64,000 nt of DNA from Fimbriimonadaceae bacterium (GCA_020850355.1 JADZEX010000045.1:27966-91965), one strand, 5' to 3'; counted from the stretch's first letter, positions 35,666-44,977 are shown. Notes: generated by a model from the letters alone, not told the origin. Numbers and translations: made by a program.

Positions 35666-37900
35666 TTAGGGCGTGCCCTTGGTCGCGGGTGGCGGCGTCT
35701 GCTCGACTGGCGCCGACGTCGGCTTGCCACCCACGCCCAGACTGGCCGGCGGGACCGGATTGCTGGCCCGCAGCCGCTTCGGCACCTCGGCCCCGATCTT
35801 CTGGAGCGCTGCTTCGGCGGCCTTGGCGACGCTGTCGTCCGGATCGGTGCGCACCAGCTCCTGCAGCTTGCTGGTCGCCGACTTCGCCTTGATCTCGCCC
35901 AGGCTGTTGATCACGGCCTTCCGGACGTCGGGCTCGAAGGTGTCGACGGCCTTCAACAGGGCCGCTTCCGTCGCCGGTCCGGGCATCTTCGCCAACGCCG
36001 CGGCGGCGGCCACTTTGGACTTCCCGGCCTCGGGCCCGAAGGCGGTCTGCTGTTCGTACTGCTTGCCCAACTCGTAATGCACGTCGGGGTGATCGTTGGG
36101 CCACAACGCCGCCGCCTGGCGGAGGTAGAAGAGCTGTTCGTCCTTCTTGTTGTCCTTGCCCGCCAGATAGGCCTGGATCGCGGGATCGAAGACCCGCACG
36201 CGCTGCGACTTGTAGGCCTCGTCGCGCAGCTTCTTGAGGGTCTCGTCGTAATGCTTGGCCTTCTTCTCGTCGAGTAGCTGCTTGCGCTTGTCTTCCAGCT
36301 TCTGCTGCGGGTCCTCACCCTTGATCAGGATGTGCCGGACCTTCACCTTGAGGGCCTTCGGCAGGTCGGCATGCTGCGGCAGCGGCAAGGCCTTTAGCTC
36401 GGCCTCGTCCTTCTTCTTCTGCTCCTCGGTCTTGAACTCTTCGTTAGGATCTGGCTCGTCGTCCTTGACGGTCTCGTCACCCTTCGGCAGCTCGCGGTCC
36501 AGCAGTTGCATGATGTGGTAGCCGAACTGCGTCTTGAACGGCTTGCTCAGCTCCTTCGGAGCCAGGGCGAAGGCCATCTTTTCGAACGGCTTGACCCAGG
36601 TCCCGCGGCCGGTCATGTCGTACTCGCCGCCCTTGTCCTTGCTGCCCGGATCCTCCGACTTCTCCTTGGCCAGCTTGCCGAAGTCGGCACCCTTCTGGAG
36701 CTGCGCGTAGAGCCCATCGGCAATCTTCTTGGCTTCGTCCAGCGAGCGCGGATCCGGCTTCGAGAAGTCCGCCGGCCAGGCCTTCTTGGCGTTCAGCTTG
36801 ACGATCACCCAGCCTTCGTCGGCTTTGATCAGGTCGCTGACCTGGCCCAGTGGCAGGCCGAAGGCGACCTTCTTGAAGTCGTCACCAAAGCGGGTTACAT
36901 CGTAGGCTTCGCGGTTGGCGGGACCGAACTTGCCGCCCTGCTGGGCTGTGTAGTCCTTGCTGTCCGACTTGGCGAAGGCCTCGAACTGCGCCGGCGCTGC
37001 TTTGACCTTGGCCAGCAGCTTCGCAGCCTCCGGCTTCTTGGCGGCCAGCGACTTTTCGTACGCTGCTTCCTGGTCGGTCCGCGTCTTCAGCTCGTCGGCG
37101 CTCTCTTCGCGGTCGGTCGGCTTCGGTGGCGGCTTGCGCGTGTCGCACTTGACCAGAATCACCTGCCCACCGATCTCGTCGTACTTCTCGGCGAGATCCT
37201 TCTCCTCAACCTTCACCTCGGCCTCAATCGCCTCGCGGACCTTCTTCTCGACCAGTGTCGCCCGCAGCGCGTCCTGGTTGATCTCAGCCCGCAGCTCGTC
37301 GCGGATCTGGCGCTCGGTCTTGCCTTCCTGCTGCAGACGATAGAGGTAGTCCCGCTCCGACAGATCGCCGCGCTTGGCCTTCAGAGCCTGGTCGATGTTC
37401 TTGCCGAGCTCCTTGGTCAGCTCGTCCTTACCCACCTTGACCCCACGCCGCTTGGCTTCCTGGGCCAGCAACTGCTCGTCGACCCAGCGGTCGAACATCT
37501 GGCCGGTCTGCTGGAAGCGCATCGTGAGGACTTCATCGCGCAACAGGCCAAAGGCCGCCAACTGCTTCTGGAAGTCCTCGCGCGTCAGCGCGGTGCCATT
37601 CAGCTTGGCGATCTGCGGCACCTGGTTGCCCGCTCGCCGTTCCTCGTCGCGCGGACCGCTGGAGCCGAAGCTGACCAGGGTGCCGACCACAAAGATCACC
37701 ACGAAGGCGCCCAGGCCGATCTTCAGGATGTGCCCCAAGTCGCTGCGCAAGCGGTTCACGCTGGGGTGCAGCAGCACATCGATGAACTCCCGCCAGCCGC
37801 CCCGCTTCTTCGGCTTCGGGGGCTTCTTGACGGGCGCGGTACGGAGCGGCGGCGGGCCGCTGCGCGGCGCGGGGGCTTCGGGATCAGGGGTCTTGCGCAT
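35666..37900 (-). CDS. Membrane-anchored parvulin-type (PpiC/PpiD) chaperone-isomerase with HEAT-like tail
   Basis: After a basic, Pro/Lys-rich cytosolic N-terminus, a single membrane segment (IGLGAFVVIFVVGTLVSF, about 60-80) anchors the protein facing the periplasm, as in PpiD. A SurA-type helical region follows. Two parvulin-like regions end in FGLPLGQVSDLIKADEGWVIVKL and FALAPKELSKPFKTQFGYHIMQL. The C-terminal 120 residues look like HEAT repeats (AVINSLGEIKAKSATSKLQEL). It probably assists folding of exported proteins. ATG 37900 chosen because a strong promoter lies just upstream. Confidence 0.88.
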   Translation of the reverse strand: MRKTPDPEAPAPRSGPPPLRTAPVKKPPKPKKRGGWREFIDVLLHPSVNRLRSDLGHILKIGLGAFVVIFVVGTLVSFGSSGPRDEERRAGNQVPQIAKLNGTALTREDFQKQLAAFGLLRDEVLTMRFQQTGQMFDRWVDEQLLAQEAKRRGVKVGKDELTKELGKNIDQALKAKRGDLSERDYLYRLQQEGKTERQIRDELRAEINQDALRATLVEKKVREAIEAEVKVEEKDLAEKYDEIGGQVILVKCDTRKPPPKPTDREESADELKTRTDQEAAYEKSLAAKKPEAAKLLAKVKAAPAQFEAFAKSDSKDYTAQQGGKFGPANREAYDVTRFGDDFKKVAFGLPLGQVSDLIKADEGWVIVKLNAKKAWPADFSKPDPRSLDEAKKIADGLYAQLQKGADFGKLAKEKSEDPGSKDKGGEYDMTGRGTWVKPFEKMAFALAPKELSKPFKTQFGYHIMQLLDRELPKGDETVKDDEPDPNEEFKTEEQKKKDEAELKALPLPQHADLPKALKVKVRHILIKGEDPQQKLEDKRKQLLDEKKAKHYDETLKKLRDEAYKSQRVRVFDPAIQAYLAGKDNKKDEQLFYLRQAAALWPNDHPDVHYELGKQYEQQTAFGPEAGKSKVAAAAALAKMPGPATEAALLKAVDTFEPDVRKAVINSLGEIKAKSATSKLQELVRTDPDDSVAKAAEAALQKIGAEVPKRLRASNPVPPASLGVGGKPTSAPVEQTPPPATKGTP

Positions 37901-37947
37901 TCTCGACAGCTCCGGACGAGGATTCCCGGCGAATCTAGGAGTGTTGC

Positions 37948-37976
37948 AGTATAGCACGCTCCCGGCCGCCTCACAA
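37948..37976 (-). promoter_or_regulatory. Promoter of the PpiC-type gene
   Basis: Minus-strand TTGTGA (37976-37971) and TATACT (37953-37948) with a 17-bp spacer lie about 48 bp upstream of ATG 37900. Confidence 0.6.
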
Positions 37977-38025
37977 GCTACCGCGCGGCGCGATGGACGC
38001 ATACTAGAGGAACTGCGAGACACCG

Positions 38026-38652
38026 ATGGCAGACCTTTCGCCGCGGCCGGTGCGCGGCAGCATGGCTCCCGAGAATGTCCTGATCCTGGTCCTCGCCGCC
38101 CTGGCGGTCGGCCTGCTGTGCGGCAACGCCACCGGTCGGCGCCAGGGGCTGGTGGTGAAGCAGGTGGTCCTGCCGGCCGAGCTGGCGGCTCAGACCGCGG
38201 CGGCCGAGGAAGAGTCCGCGATGGCCGCCAGCGCGCCAGCGGCCCCCGAGTCGCTGGCCGCCGCCCGGCAGATGGTGGCCTCGATGGGGCAGGCCGATCC
38301 GGCCGTGCTGCTCGATCTGGGCCAGCGCAAACTCGGCAACCACGTCGACTACCTGGCCGCGGCGCTCTTCGAGCGCTGCACCCAACTGGCGCCGGAGCAG
38401 CTCGCCGGCTGGTGCGGCCTGGCCGCCGCGCAACGGGCGCTGGGCGACCTGCCGGCCGCGCGCCAGGCGGTCGTCGCGGCCCGCGGCCGCGACGACCGGC
38501 ACGCCGCCGCCTGGTTCCTGCGGGGTGAGGTCGAGCGCGACGCCAAGCAGCCAGCCGCCGCGGCCGAGGCCTATGCGAAGTACCTGGAGCTGGCCCCGCG
38601 CGGGGAACAGGCGGCCGCCGCGAAGCAGGCGCTGGCGGCGTTACGCCGTTAG
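38026..38652 (+). CDS. Membrane-anchored TPR protein
   Basis: One N-terminal membrane segment (NVLILVLAALAVGLLCG, about 17-33) is followed by an Ala/Glu-rich stretch and two to three tetratricopeptide repeats (about 88-200). Such proteins scaffold envelope complexes. It is divergent from the PpiC-type gene. Its stop overlaps the hisA stop by 4 bp on opposite strands (TTAG at 38649-38652). Confidence 0.75.
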   Translation: MADLSPRPVRGSMAPENVLILVLAALAVGLLCGNATGRRQGLVVKQVVLPAELAAQTAAAEEESAMAASAPAAPESLAAARQMVASMGQADPAVLLDLGQRKLGNHVDYLAAALFERCTQLAPEQLAGWCGLAAAQRALGDLPAARQAVVAARGRDDRHAAAWFLRGEVERDAKQPAAAAEAYAKYLELAPRGEQAAAAKQALAALRR

Positions 38653-39377
38653 CCGGCCGCCGCCACGGCGATGGCGTCCGCCAGGTCGACCGTGCCCTCG
38701 TACAGCGCGCGACCGATGATCAGCCCTTCCACCCCCAGCGGCGCCAGCGCGGCGATCGCCGCGACGTCGTCAAGCGTCGTGATGCCACCGGAGGCGATCA
38801 CCGGAATCGACAGCGCCGTCGCCAGCCGACGTTGCGCCGCGACGTTCGGCCCCTGCAACGCGCCGTCGCTGTGGACGTCGGTGAAGACCACCCGCCGCGC
38901 GCCCGCGGTGGCGATCTCCTGGGCGAACTGCAACGCGTCGAGCCTGGTGCGCTCGGCCCAGCCCTGCACCGCGACCAGCCCATCGCGGGCGCCGATGTCG
39001 ATCACCACCTGCTCGCCGAAGGCGGCCAGCGCCGCTTCGCAGAACGGCCGGTCGCGCACCGCCGCGGTGCCCAGGATCACGCGCGCCACGCCAGCCGCCA
39101 GGTAGGTCTCGATCGTCGCCCGGTCGCGCACGCCGCCGCCAACCTGCACCGGCACCTCGGCCGCCGCCAGGATCGCGCGCACCGCCGGCAAGTTGCGGGG
39201 CTGGCCGTCGAACGAGCCGTCGAGGTCGACCACGTGCAGCCACTGCCCCCCGGCCGCCACCCAGCGCCGCGCCAGGGCCGCCGGGTCGTCGCTGTAGACC
39301 GTCTTCTGAGCCCGCTCCCCGCGGTGCAGGCGGACGACCTGCCCCTCGGAAAGGTCGATCGCCGGGAAGATCAGCAT
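38649..39377 (-). CDS. hisA: ProFAR isomerase (histidine biosynthesis)
   Basis: TIM-barrel isomerase of the fourth step in histidine synthesis. Substrate phosphate loops VGGGVRD and ASGGI, the catalytic Asp near the start (PAIDLSEGQVVRL) and the second Asp in TDVHSDGALQGPN fit HisA rather than HisF. Length 242 is normal. No other his genes are adjacent. Confidence 0.94.
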   Translation of the reverse strand: MLIFPAIDLSEGQVVRLHRGERAQKTVYSDDPAALARRWVAAGGQWLHVVDLDGSFDGQPRNLPAVRAILAAAEVPVQVGGGVRDRATIETYLAAGVARVILGTAAVRDRPFCEAALAAFGEQVVIDIGARDGLVAVQGWAERTRLDALQFAQEIATAGARRVVFTDVHSDGALQGPNVAAQRRLATALSIPVIASGGITTLDDVAAIAALAPLGVEGLIIGRALYEGTVDLADAIAVAAAG

Positions 39378-39391
39378 CGCGTACCCTCCGG

Positions 39392-40825
39392 CTAGTCGGC
39401 GACGTCGCGCAGCAGCGGTTCCTGCAGCCGCGTGCCCGGTTCGATCACCTTGCCGGGGTTGAGGATACGGTTGGGGTCCAGCACTTCCTTGAGCTGCCGC
39501 ATCGTCTGGATCGTCGGCTCGTTGTACTGCAGCTTCAGGAACGGCATCTTCACCGTCCCGGTGCCGTGCTCGCCGGTGATCGTCCCCCCGAGCGCCAGCG
39601 CGCCGCGGAAGATGTCACCGAAGGCCTGTTCGACCCGCTCCAACTCGCTGGCGTCGCGCTCGTCGACCAGAAACGTCGGGTGCAGGTTGCCGTCGCCAGC
39701 GTGGCCGAAGGTGCCGATCTGCAACTGGTACTTGCGGGAGCACTCCTCGATCACATCGATCATCGCCGGCACCGCCGAGCGTGGCACCGTGGCGTCCTCC
39801 AGAATGGTGGTCGGCCGGAGCCGCGCCAGGGCCGTGAAGGCGACCCGCCGCGCCGCTGCCATGCGCGCCGCCTCCGCGGCGTCGGCGGCCTGGCTGATCT
39901 CCCGCGCCTGGTGCGCCCGGCAGACCTCCATCACCCGCGCGGCCTCGTCGGCCACCACCGCCGCGTGGCCGTCCACTTCGATCAGCAACAGGGCCCCGTA
40001 GCTCAGGTTGAGGCCCAACTGGGCGTAGGCCTCGACGCACTGCATCGTGGTCTGGTCGAGAAACTCCAACGTGGCCGGGATCACGCGCGCCGCGATGATC
40101 GCCGAAACGGCCTCGGCGGCGTGGCGCATCGTGTCGAAGTAGGCCACCATGGTCTGCTTCGCCGGCGGCCGCGGAATCAGCTTCAGCAGGATCTTGGTGA
40201 AGATGCCGAGGGTGCCTTCGCTGCCGACGAAGAGGTGCTTCAGGTCGTAGCCGGCGGCGTCCTTGACGCACTTGTTGCCGCTCCAGGTGACCTCGCCGCT
40301 GGGGAGCACGACTTCCAGGCCGAGCACATAGTCCTTGGTGACGCCGTACTTCAGTCCCCGCAGACCGCCGGAGTTCTCGGCGACGTTGCCGCCCAGACTG
40401 CAGATCTTGCCGCTGCCGGGGTCGGGCGGGTAGAACAGCCCCCGCGCCTCGACCGCCTCGTGGAGCGTCTGGGTGATCACCCCCGGCTCGACCAGCGCGG
40501 TGAGGTTCGGCTCGTCAATCTCCAAGATCCGGTTGAGCCGCGACAGCACCACCACTACCGCGTCGTCGACCGGCACGCTGCCGCCGCTGAGGCCGCTGCC
40601 AGAGCCGCGCGGGATCACCGCGAAGCCGAGTTGGTTGGCCGCCTGCAGCAACGGAGGGAGCTGCTCCGCCGACGTGATGTCGACCACCGCCCGCGGCGCA
40701 TGGTGCAGCAGCGGGGTGCCGTCGTAGCCGAACACGTAGAGGTCCTCGGGGCTGGTCAGCACCCGCTCGGCGCCGACGATGCGGCGGAGCTCGCGGAGGA
40801 CGTCGGGGCGCCAGGACTCACTCAT
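39392..40825 (-). CDS. FAD-linked oxidase, glycolate/D-lactate dehydrogenase (GlcD) type
   Basis: An FAD-binding type 4 domain with PRGSGSGLSGGSVP and GGNVAENSGGLRGLKYGVTKDYV, then an FAD-oxidase C domain containing GHAGDGNLHPTFLVD and GEHGTGTVK. These are hallmarks of GlcD/D-lactate dehydrogenases oxidising 2-hydroxy acids. GlcE/GlcF partners are not present, so the electron acceptor is unknown. At 477 residues the length is normal. Its start overlaps the phosphoesterase stop by 4 bp. Confidence 0.9.
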   Translation of the reverse strand: MSESWRPDVLRELRRIVGAERVLTSPEDLYVFGYDGTPLLHHAPRAVVDITSAEQLPPLLQAANQLGFAVIPRGSGSGLSGGSVPVDDAVVVVLSRLNRILEIDEPNLTALVEPGVITQTLHEAVEARGLFYPPDPGSGKICSLGGNVAENSGGLRGLKYGVTKDYVLGLEVVLPSGEVTWSGNKCVKDAAGYDLKHLFVGSEGTLGIFTKILLKLIPRPPAKQTMVAYFDTMRHAAEAVSAIIAARVIPATLEFLDQTTMQCVEAYAQLGLNLSYGALLLIEVDGHAAVVADEAARVMEVCRAHQAREISQAADAAEAARMAAARRVAFTALARLRPTTILEDATVPRSAVPAMIDVIEECSRKYQLQIGTFGHAGDGNLHPTFLVDERDASELERVEQAFGDIFRGALALGGTITGEHGTGTVKMPFLKLQYNEPTIQTMRQLKEVLDPNRILNPGKVIEPGTRLQEPLLRDVAD

Positions 40826-41697
40826 ACGTCACCTTCCAGACCGTCGTTTCCCCGCCCCGCCGGCGAGTCCTGCGGTGCGCCGATGGTCAACCAGGCGACC
40901 TCCGGCCGGCACCACAGCCGCAGCCGCGGGTCGGACATGCCCAAGCCGCGGCTAACGTACAACAGCGTCGACTCGCGGTGCCACTCGCCCTGCAGATAGC
41001 TCCGGCCCACCCGGCGGTAGAGGTTGCTGTGGACCGGCCGCCCGCCGGGCAGGCAGATCTGGCCGCCGTGGGTGTGGCCGCTGAGCATCAGGTCCACCCC
41101 GGCCGCAGCGGCCTCCGGCAGCGCGTCGGGGGAGTGGCTCAGCAGCAGGCGCGCGGCGCCGTCGGCGGTGCCGAACAGCTCGCCCACCGGGTAGCGGAAG
41201 CGCCGGGCCGTGAAGCGGACGAAGTAGTAGTGCAGGCCGCCGATCCGAAGCCGCCCGCCAGGGAGCTCGAGGCTGTCGTGCTGGTCCAACAGAACGCGGT
41301 AGCCGGCCGCCGTCAGGCCGTCCAGCAGCCTCAGGTGATGGGCCTGCGGCGCGTAGTCGTTGTTGCCGAGGACGGCGTAGCGGCCGTAACGCGCCGGCAC
41401 CGCCGCTAGGGCCGCGCAACAGGGCGCAATGCGGTCGGGCCCTTCGGCGAAGTCGCCGGTGGCGACCACCAGATCGGGCACCGGCAGGGCGTCGGCCAGC
41501 CGGGCGAGGTAGGCCTCGACCGGCCCGCGGCCGCGGGTGTGCAGGTCCGAGAGGTGCAGGATGCTCAAGCCGTCGAGCCCGACCGGCCAGCGGGGTGGCC
41601 GCAGCAGGTGGCGGGTCACCTCGATCCGGCGCGGCTCCACCCAGGCGCCGTAGCCGGCCAGTCCCGCCACTGCCGCGAGTCCGGCCGCGACCAGCAC
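40822..41697 (-). CDS. Calcineurin-like metallophosphoesterase, YaeI/LpxG-like
   Basis: All dinuclear-metal motifs are present: HLSDLHTRG, ATGDFAEG, GNNDYA, SHSPD and SGHTHGGQICLP. A single N-terminal hydrophobic segment (MLVAAGLAAVAGLAGYGAW) anchors it in the membrane, as in YkuE/YaeI-type phosphodiesterases that can act on UDP-sugars or lipids. GTG 41697 is preferred because GAGGAGG lies 6 bases upstream and it starts just 1 bp after the galU stop. Confidence 0.85.
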   Translation of the reverse strand: MLVAAGLAAVAGLAGYGAWVEPRRIEVTRHLLRPPRWPVGLDGLSILHLSDLHTRGRGPVEAYLARLADALPVPDLVVATGDFAEGPDRIAPCCAALAAVPARYGRYAVLGNNDYAPQAHHLRLLDGLTAAGYRVLLDQHDSLELPGGRLRIGGLHYYFVRFTARRFRYPVGELFGTADGAARLLLSHSPDALPEAAAAGVDLMLSGHTHGGQICLPGGRPVHSNLYRRVGRSYLQGEWHRESTLLYVSRGLGMSDPRLRLWCRPEVAWLTIGAPQDSPAGRGNDGLEGDV

Positions 41698-41698
41698 G

Positions 41699-42598
41699 TT
41701 AGGCCTCCTCGGCGAGTTTGCCGCGCAGGTACGCACGCAATCCGGCGCCCTCGGCCGGGTCCCGCAGGGCCATGTCGCAGAAGGCGCGGAAGTAGCTGCC
41801 GAAGCCGCCGATGTCGTAGCGCCGCTCAGCGCCCTGCAACGGCACCACCTGACAGCGGTGGCCTTCTTGCAGCAGCAGCCGAATCGCGTCGGTCAGTTGA
41901 ATCTCACCTCCGCGCCCCGGCCTGGTGCGGGCCAGCGCCTCGAAGAGAACCGGCTCGAAGACATAGCGGCTGGCCACGGCGTAGTGCGACGGGGCGTCCT
42001 CCACCGCCGGCTTCTCGACGATGTCCCGGATCAGCGTCGGCCCGTGGTCGGCAACCGGGCCGATCGGGCTGACGATGCCATACTTGACGACCTCCGCCGG
42101 GCTGACGGGCTCGACCAGAATGGTGGCGCAGACGTCGGCCGCGGCGTGGGCCTCGAGCAGCCGGCGCAGCAGGCGCGGCTCGGTGGGGCTGTACAGAATG
42201 GTGTCGCCGAGGGCCACCAGGAACGGCTCGCCGGCCACGAACTGCTCGCCATGAGCGACCGCGTCACCGAGCCCGCGTTGCTCGGCCTGGCGGATGTAAA
42301 ACAGCCGCCGGTTGAGGTCGCGGTCGGCCAGCACACCGAGCTCCTCGGCACTGCCCTTGAGCGCGTGCAGTCCGCCGTGGCTGAGGTCGAAGTGATCTTC
42401 GATGGCACGCTTCTGCCAGCCGGTGACCATGCAGATGGTCGCAATGTCGGCGGCCACGACCTCCTCGACGACGTGTTGGATGGTCGGCAGGCGGCCGACG
42501 GCGAGCATCTCCTTGGGCTGCGACTTGGTGCATGGCAGCAGCCGCGAGCCGAGGCCGGCGGCCGGGATCACTGCCTTACGGACGGCACGACGCTGCAT
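41699..42598 (-). CDS. galU: UTP-glucose-1-phosphate uridylyltransferase
   Basis: Makes UDP-glucose from UTP and glucose 1-phosphate for surface polysaccharides. The nucleotide-binding PAAGLGSRLLPCTKSQPKEM, GDTIL and VEKPAVEDAPSHYAVASRYV are characteristic of GalU. Length 299 is normal. ATG 42598 follows GGAG. Transcription is from a promoter at 42615-42642. Confidence 0.95.
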   Translation of the reverse strand: MQRRAVRKAVIPAAGLGSRLLPCTKSQPKEMLAVGRLPTIQHVVEEVVAADIATICMVTGWQKRAIEDHFDLSHGGLHALKGSAEELGVLADRDLNRRLFYIRQAEQRGLGDAVAHGEQFVAGEPFLVALGDTILYSPTEPRLLRRLLEAHAAADVCATILVEPVSPAEVVKYGIVSPIGPVADHGPTLIRDIVEKPAVEDAPSHYAVASRYVFEPVLFEALARTRPGRGGEIQLTDAIRLLLQEGHRCQVVPLQGAERRYDIGGFGSYFRAFCDMALRDPAEGAGLRAYLRGKLAEEA

Positions 42599-42614
42599 CG
42601 GCAACTCCACCGCT

Positions 42615-42642
42615 ATTGTACGAAGTCGACGCCGGCTGGCAA
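42615..42642 (-). promoter_or_regulatory. galU promoter
   Basis: Minus-strand TTGCCA (42642-42637) and TACAAT (42620-42615), 16-bp spacer, about 17 bp before the galU ATG, leaving a very short leader. Confidence 0.55.
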
Positions 42643-42663
42643 GGCGCGGCCTGGGCAGGACCG

Positions 42664-42831
42664 CCTCCAGCCCACCCGCGCCGGGGCGGTGGGCACTGTT
42701 TCACGTGAAACAGCACCGCCGCGGCCATCCTCCAGCCAGCCCGCGCGCCGGGGCGGTGGGCACTGTTTCACGTGAAACAGCACCACCGCGGCCATCGCGG
42801 GCCCCAGCCTCCGCTCGTTTCACGTGAAACA
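42664..42831. repeat. parS-like palindrome cluster 7 (three sites in tandem units)
   Basis: Sites start at 42697 (exact), 42764 (exact) and 42816 (first base C). Bases 42664-42728 and 42729-42795 are two diverged copies of a unit of 65-67 bp that begins CCTCCAG and ends GCGGCCAT, each with one palindrome. The cluster lies upstream of the galU promoter. Confidence 0.88.
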
Positions 42832-42860
42832 GCCGCCCGCAGCGGCCCAGACCCAACGCG

Positions 42861-42892
42861 ACGACGGCCGCCCCAAGCGGGGCGGCCGTCGT
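42861..42892 (-). terminator. Hairpin after the first small lipoprotein gene
   Basis: A perfect 14-bp stem (ACGACGGCCGCCCC and its complement) with a 4-base loop lies 34 bp past the stop of the 42927-43229 gene. No T-tract follows, so it may stop transcription inefficiently or only protect the 3' end. Confidence 0.55.
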
Positions 42893-42926
42893 GCGAAGAC
42901 GTTGGTAACGCGCTCCGGAGAGCAGG

Positions 42927-43229
42927 TTACTTGGTCTCGGCCGGCTTGGCCTCTTCGGTCTTGGCCTCGCCTTCCTTCGGCTCGTCGGTCTTGACTTCGC
43001 CTTCCTTGGCCTCGCCGGCGGGGGCCGGGGCGGCGTCGGCGCCGGAGTCGGCCGGGGCCGGGGCGGCGGAGCTGTCGCTCGGGGCCGGCGGCGGCACCGG
43101 GGCGCCTTCGCCCGTGCTCATCACCGGAGCCGGGGCGGCGCCCGGATCGTCGGCCTTCGGGGCGCAGCCGGCCAGGAACAGCACACTCATCGTGAAAGCG
43201 GCGCTCAGCAGCACCATCATCTTGCGCAT
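42927..43229 (-). CDS. Small low-complexity lipoprotein (paralogue A)
   Basis: A 100-residue lipoprotein with lipobox LAGC near residue 22. The mature part is Ala/Pro/Ser-rich and then Glu/Lys-rich, ending KEGEAKTEEAKPAETK. ATG 43229 has AAGGAG upstream. No domain or function is recognised. It is a tandem paralogue of the gene at 43462-43752: both start MRKM and share an almost identical tail. Confidence 0.8.
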   Translation of the reverse strand: MRKMMVLLSAAFTMSVLFLAGCAPKADDPGAAPAPVMSTGEGAPVPPPAPSDSSAAPAPADSGADAAPAPAGEAKEGEVKTDEPKEGEAKTEEAKPAETK

Positions 43230-43400
43230 TGTCGGAACTCCTTCTGCGATGCTCACGGCACCGCTGAGTTGCGGCCTTCCAGCCACATCCAGCGGGTAGT
43301 ACGCCCAGGCTCGCGCAATCCGCGGCCGATTTCGGCCAGCTTGCTGTGCCGGCCCGGTCGGGCCGCGCCGGACCGGCGGCGCCGCCGCCCAAACAGCCGC

Positions 43401-43427
43401 GCGGCCAGCCCCATTGGGGCCGGCCGC
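43401..43427 (-). terminator. Hairpin after the second small lipoprotein gene
   Basis: GCGGCC-A-GCCCC arms with a 3-base loop and one mismatch form a strong hairpin 35 bp downstream of the stop at 43462, the same arrangement as after the neighbouring paralogue. No T-tract. Confidence 0.5.
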
Positions 43428-43461
43428 GTCAGCAGTTCTGGGCTTCGTCGCGAGACGAAGA

Positions 43462-43752
43462 CTACTTGGTCTCGGCGGGCTTGGCCTCTTCGGTCTTGGC
43501 TTCGCCGTCCTTGGCTTCCTCGGTCTTGGCCTCGCCCTCCTTGGCTTCGCCAGCCGGGGCGGCGACATCGCCGGAACCAGCCGGGGCGGTCGCGGCGCCG
43601 GAGTCGGCCGGGGCGCTGGCGGGCGGCGGCGCGCCCTCACCAGTGCTCTGGATGGGCGGCGGCGGGCCGGCTTCTTCCTGCTTCGGGGCGCAGCCGCCCA
43701 GCAGGAGCGCGGTCAAACTCAAGGACAGGCACAGCACGAACATCTTGCGCAT
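43462..43752 (-). CDS. Small low-complexity lipoprotein (paralogue B)
   Basis: A 96-residue lipoprotein with lipobox LGGC near residue 21, a Pro/Ala/Ser-rich middle containing QSTGEGAPPP, and a repetitive tail made of units like GEAKxEEAK. AGGAGA precedes ATG 43752. Tandem duplication with paralogue A is evident from the shared ends and middle motif STGEGAP. Possibly an abundant envelope lipoprotein with an extended tail; this is inference. Confidence 0.8.
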   Translation of the reverse strand: MRKMFVLCLSLSLTALLLGGCAPKQEEAGPPPPIQSTGEGAPPPASAPADSGAATAPAGSGDVAAPAGEAKEGEAKTEEAKDGEAKTEEAKPAETK

Positions 43753-43882
43753 GGTCGATCTCCTGTCGTGCCCACGGCGCCGAGGATGGCGGCTCGAGAG
43801 CTACTCCAGTCGCTACTACGCACCGCGCGTGACGATCCGCCGTCGATTTGGCAAAGATGGCCGCCGGCCGCGCCGGGCGTGC

Positions 43883-44977
43883 TTAGCGGTAGCCCTTCTT
43901 GCGTTCGGCGGCCAGCTCTTCCTCGGCCTTGGTGGCCATCCGGCCGTACTCGGCGAGGAGCTGCGCCGCCTGCTGCGCGGCCTCTGGCGACTTGCACGCC
44001 GCCAGCGCCGCGGCGCGGTAGGCTTCCAGGGGCGAGACCTTCTCAACGTCACCGAGGTCGTCCGCCTCGTCGGGGTCGACGGTGATGGTGAACCCCTGGG
44101 TCAGACCAGTCGGCTGGTCGCTGCCGATCTGCGCCAAGGCCAGCACAGCCTGCCAACGCACCTCGTCGCTCAGCCCGGCGGTCGCGGCCAGCTTGGCCAG
44201 CCGCGTGGCCGCCTCGGCCTTGGCGCCACCCAGCGCCGCCGCGGTCTGGCCGAGCACCAGGGCGACCCGACCTTGCAGCGCCGGCTCGGTCGAGTCCAGG
44301 AGCGGCACCAGCTTGGCGATCTCGTCGCCCGCCGCGGCCACCGCCAGGGCTTCGATCGCCAGCAGCCGCGTGTCGAGGTCGGCGCTCTCATCGCGGGCCA
44401 GTGTGCCAATCGCGCCGGCCGCCGTCTGCTTGATATTGTCCTTCGCCGAGGCCGGCACCACCGGCGGGCGACAGAGGTTGTAGAGCACAATCAGCGCGCC
44501 GTAGCGCAGGTCGGGCTGCGTGCCGGTGATCGCCTTGCTGAGCAGCGCCAGGCCTTCGGTAACGACCTGCTCCTTGCCCTTGAGCTGCTGGTCGTATCCT
44601 TCGGGATCGAGCTGGCGCTCGTCTTCGGTCTTCTCGGCAAACCCGGTCAGCGTCTGCAGCGCCGACATCGACTCCTTGGCCACCTCGACATCGGCGTCGC
44701 CGGCCAGGCCGATCACCAGGCTGCGAGCCTGCTGCGCGACATCTGGGGCGTCCTTGGCCTTGATCCCCATCAGCTTGCCAATGGCCGCCTTGCGGTCCGC
44801 CGCCACGCTGCCGGCGAGGGCCTTCTGCTGGTTGGCCAGCTCCTCTTCAGGAGTCGTGCCGCTCTTCTTCTCTTCCTCGCCGACCGTGCTCTCGAGCCAC
44901 TTGTCGAGTTTGGCACAGCCGCCGAGCAGGAGCGCCGGCAACAACGCCAGGACCAACCACGCAGATCGCCGAGCCAT
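43883..44977 (-). CDS. HEAT-repeat-like lipoprotein
   Basis: A signal peptide with lipobox LGGC (near residue 21) precedes a helical, Ala/Leu-rich protein of 364 residues with several HEAT-like repeats (DTRLLAIEALAVAAAGDEIA, VRWQAVLALAQIGSD). HEAT solenoids bind partner proteins. The gene is one of four consecutive minus-strand envelope genes and has no recognised specific function. Confidence 0.75.
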   Translation of the reverse strand: MARRSAWLVLALLPALLLGGCAKLDKWLESTVGEEEKKSGTTPEEELANQQKALAGSVAADRKAAIGKLMGIKAKDAPDVAQQARSLVIGLAGDADVEVAKESMSALQTLTGFAEKTEDERQLDPEGYDQQLKGKEQVVTEGLALLSKAITGTQPDLRYGALIVLYNLCRPPVVPASAKDNIKQTAAGAIGTLARDESADLDTRLLAIEALAVAAAGDEIAKLVPLLDSTEPALQGRVALVLGQTAAALGGAKAEAATRLAKLAATAGLSDEVRWQAVLALAQIGSDQPTGLTQGFTITVDPDEADDLGDVEKVSPLEAYRAAALAACKSPEAAQQAAQLLAEYGRMATKAEEELAAERKKGYR

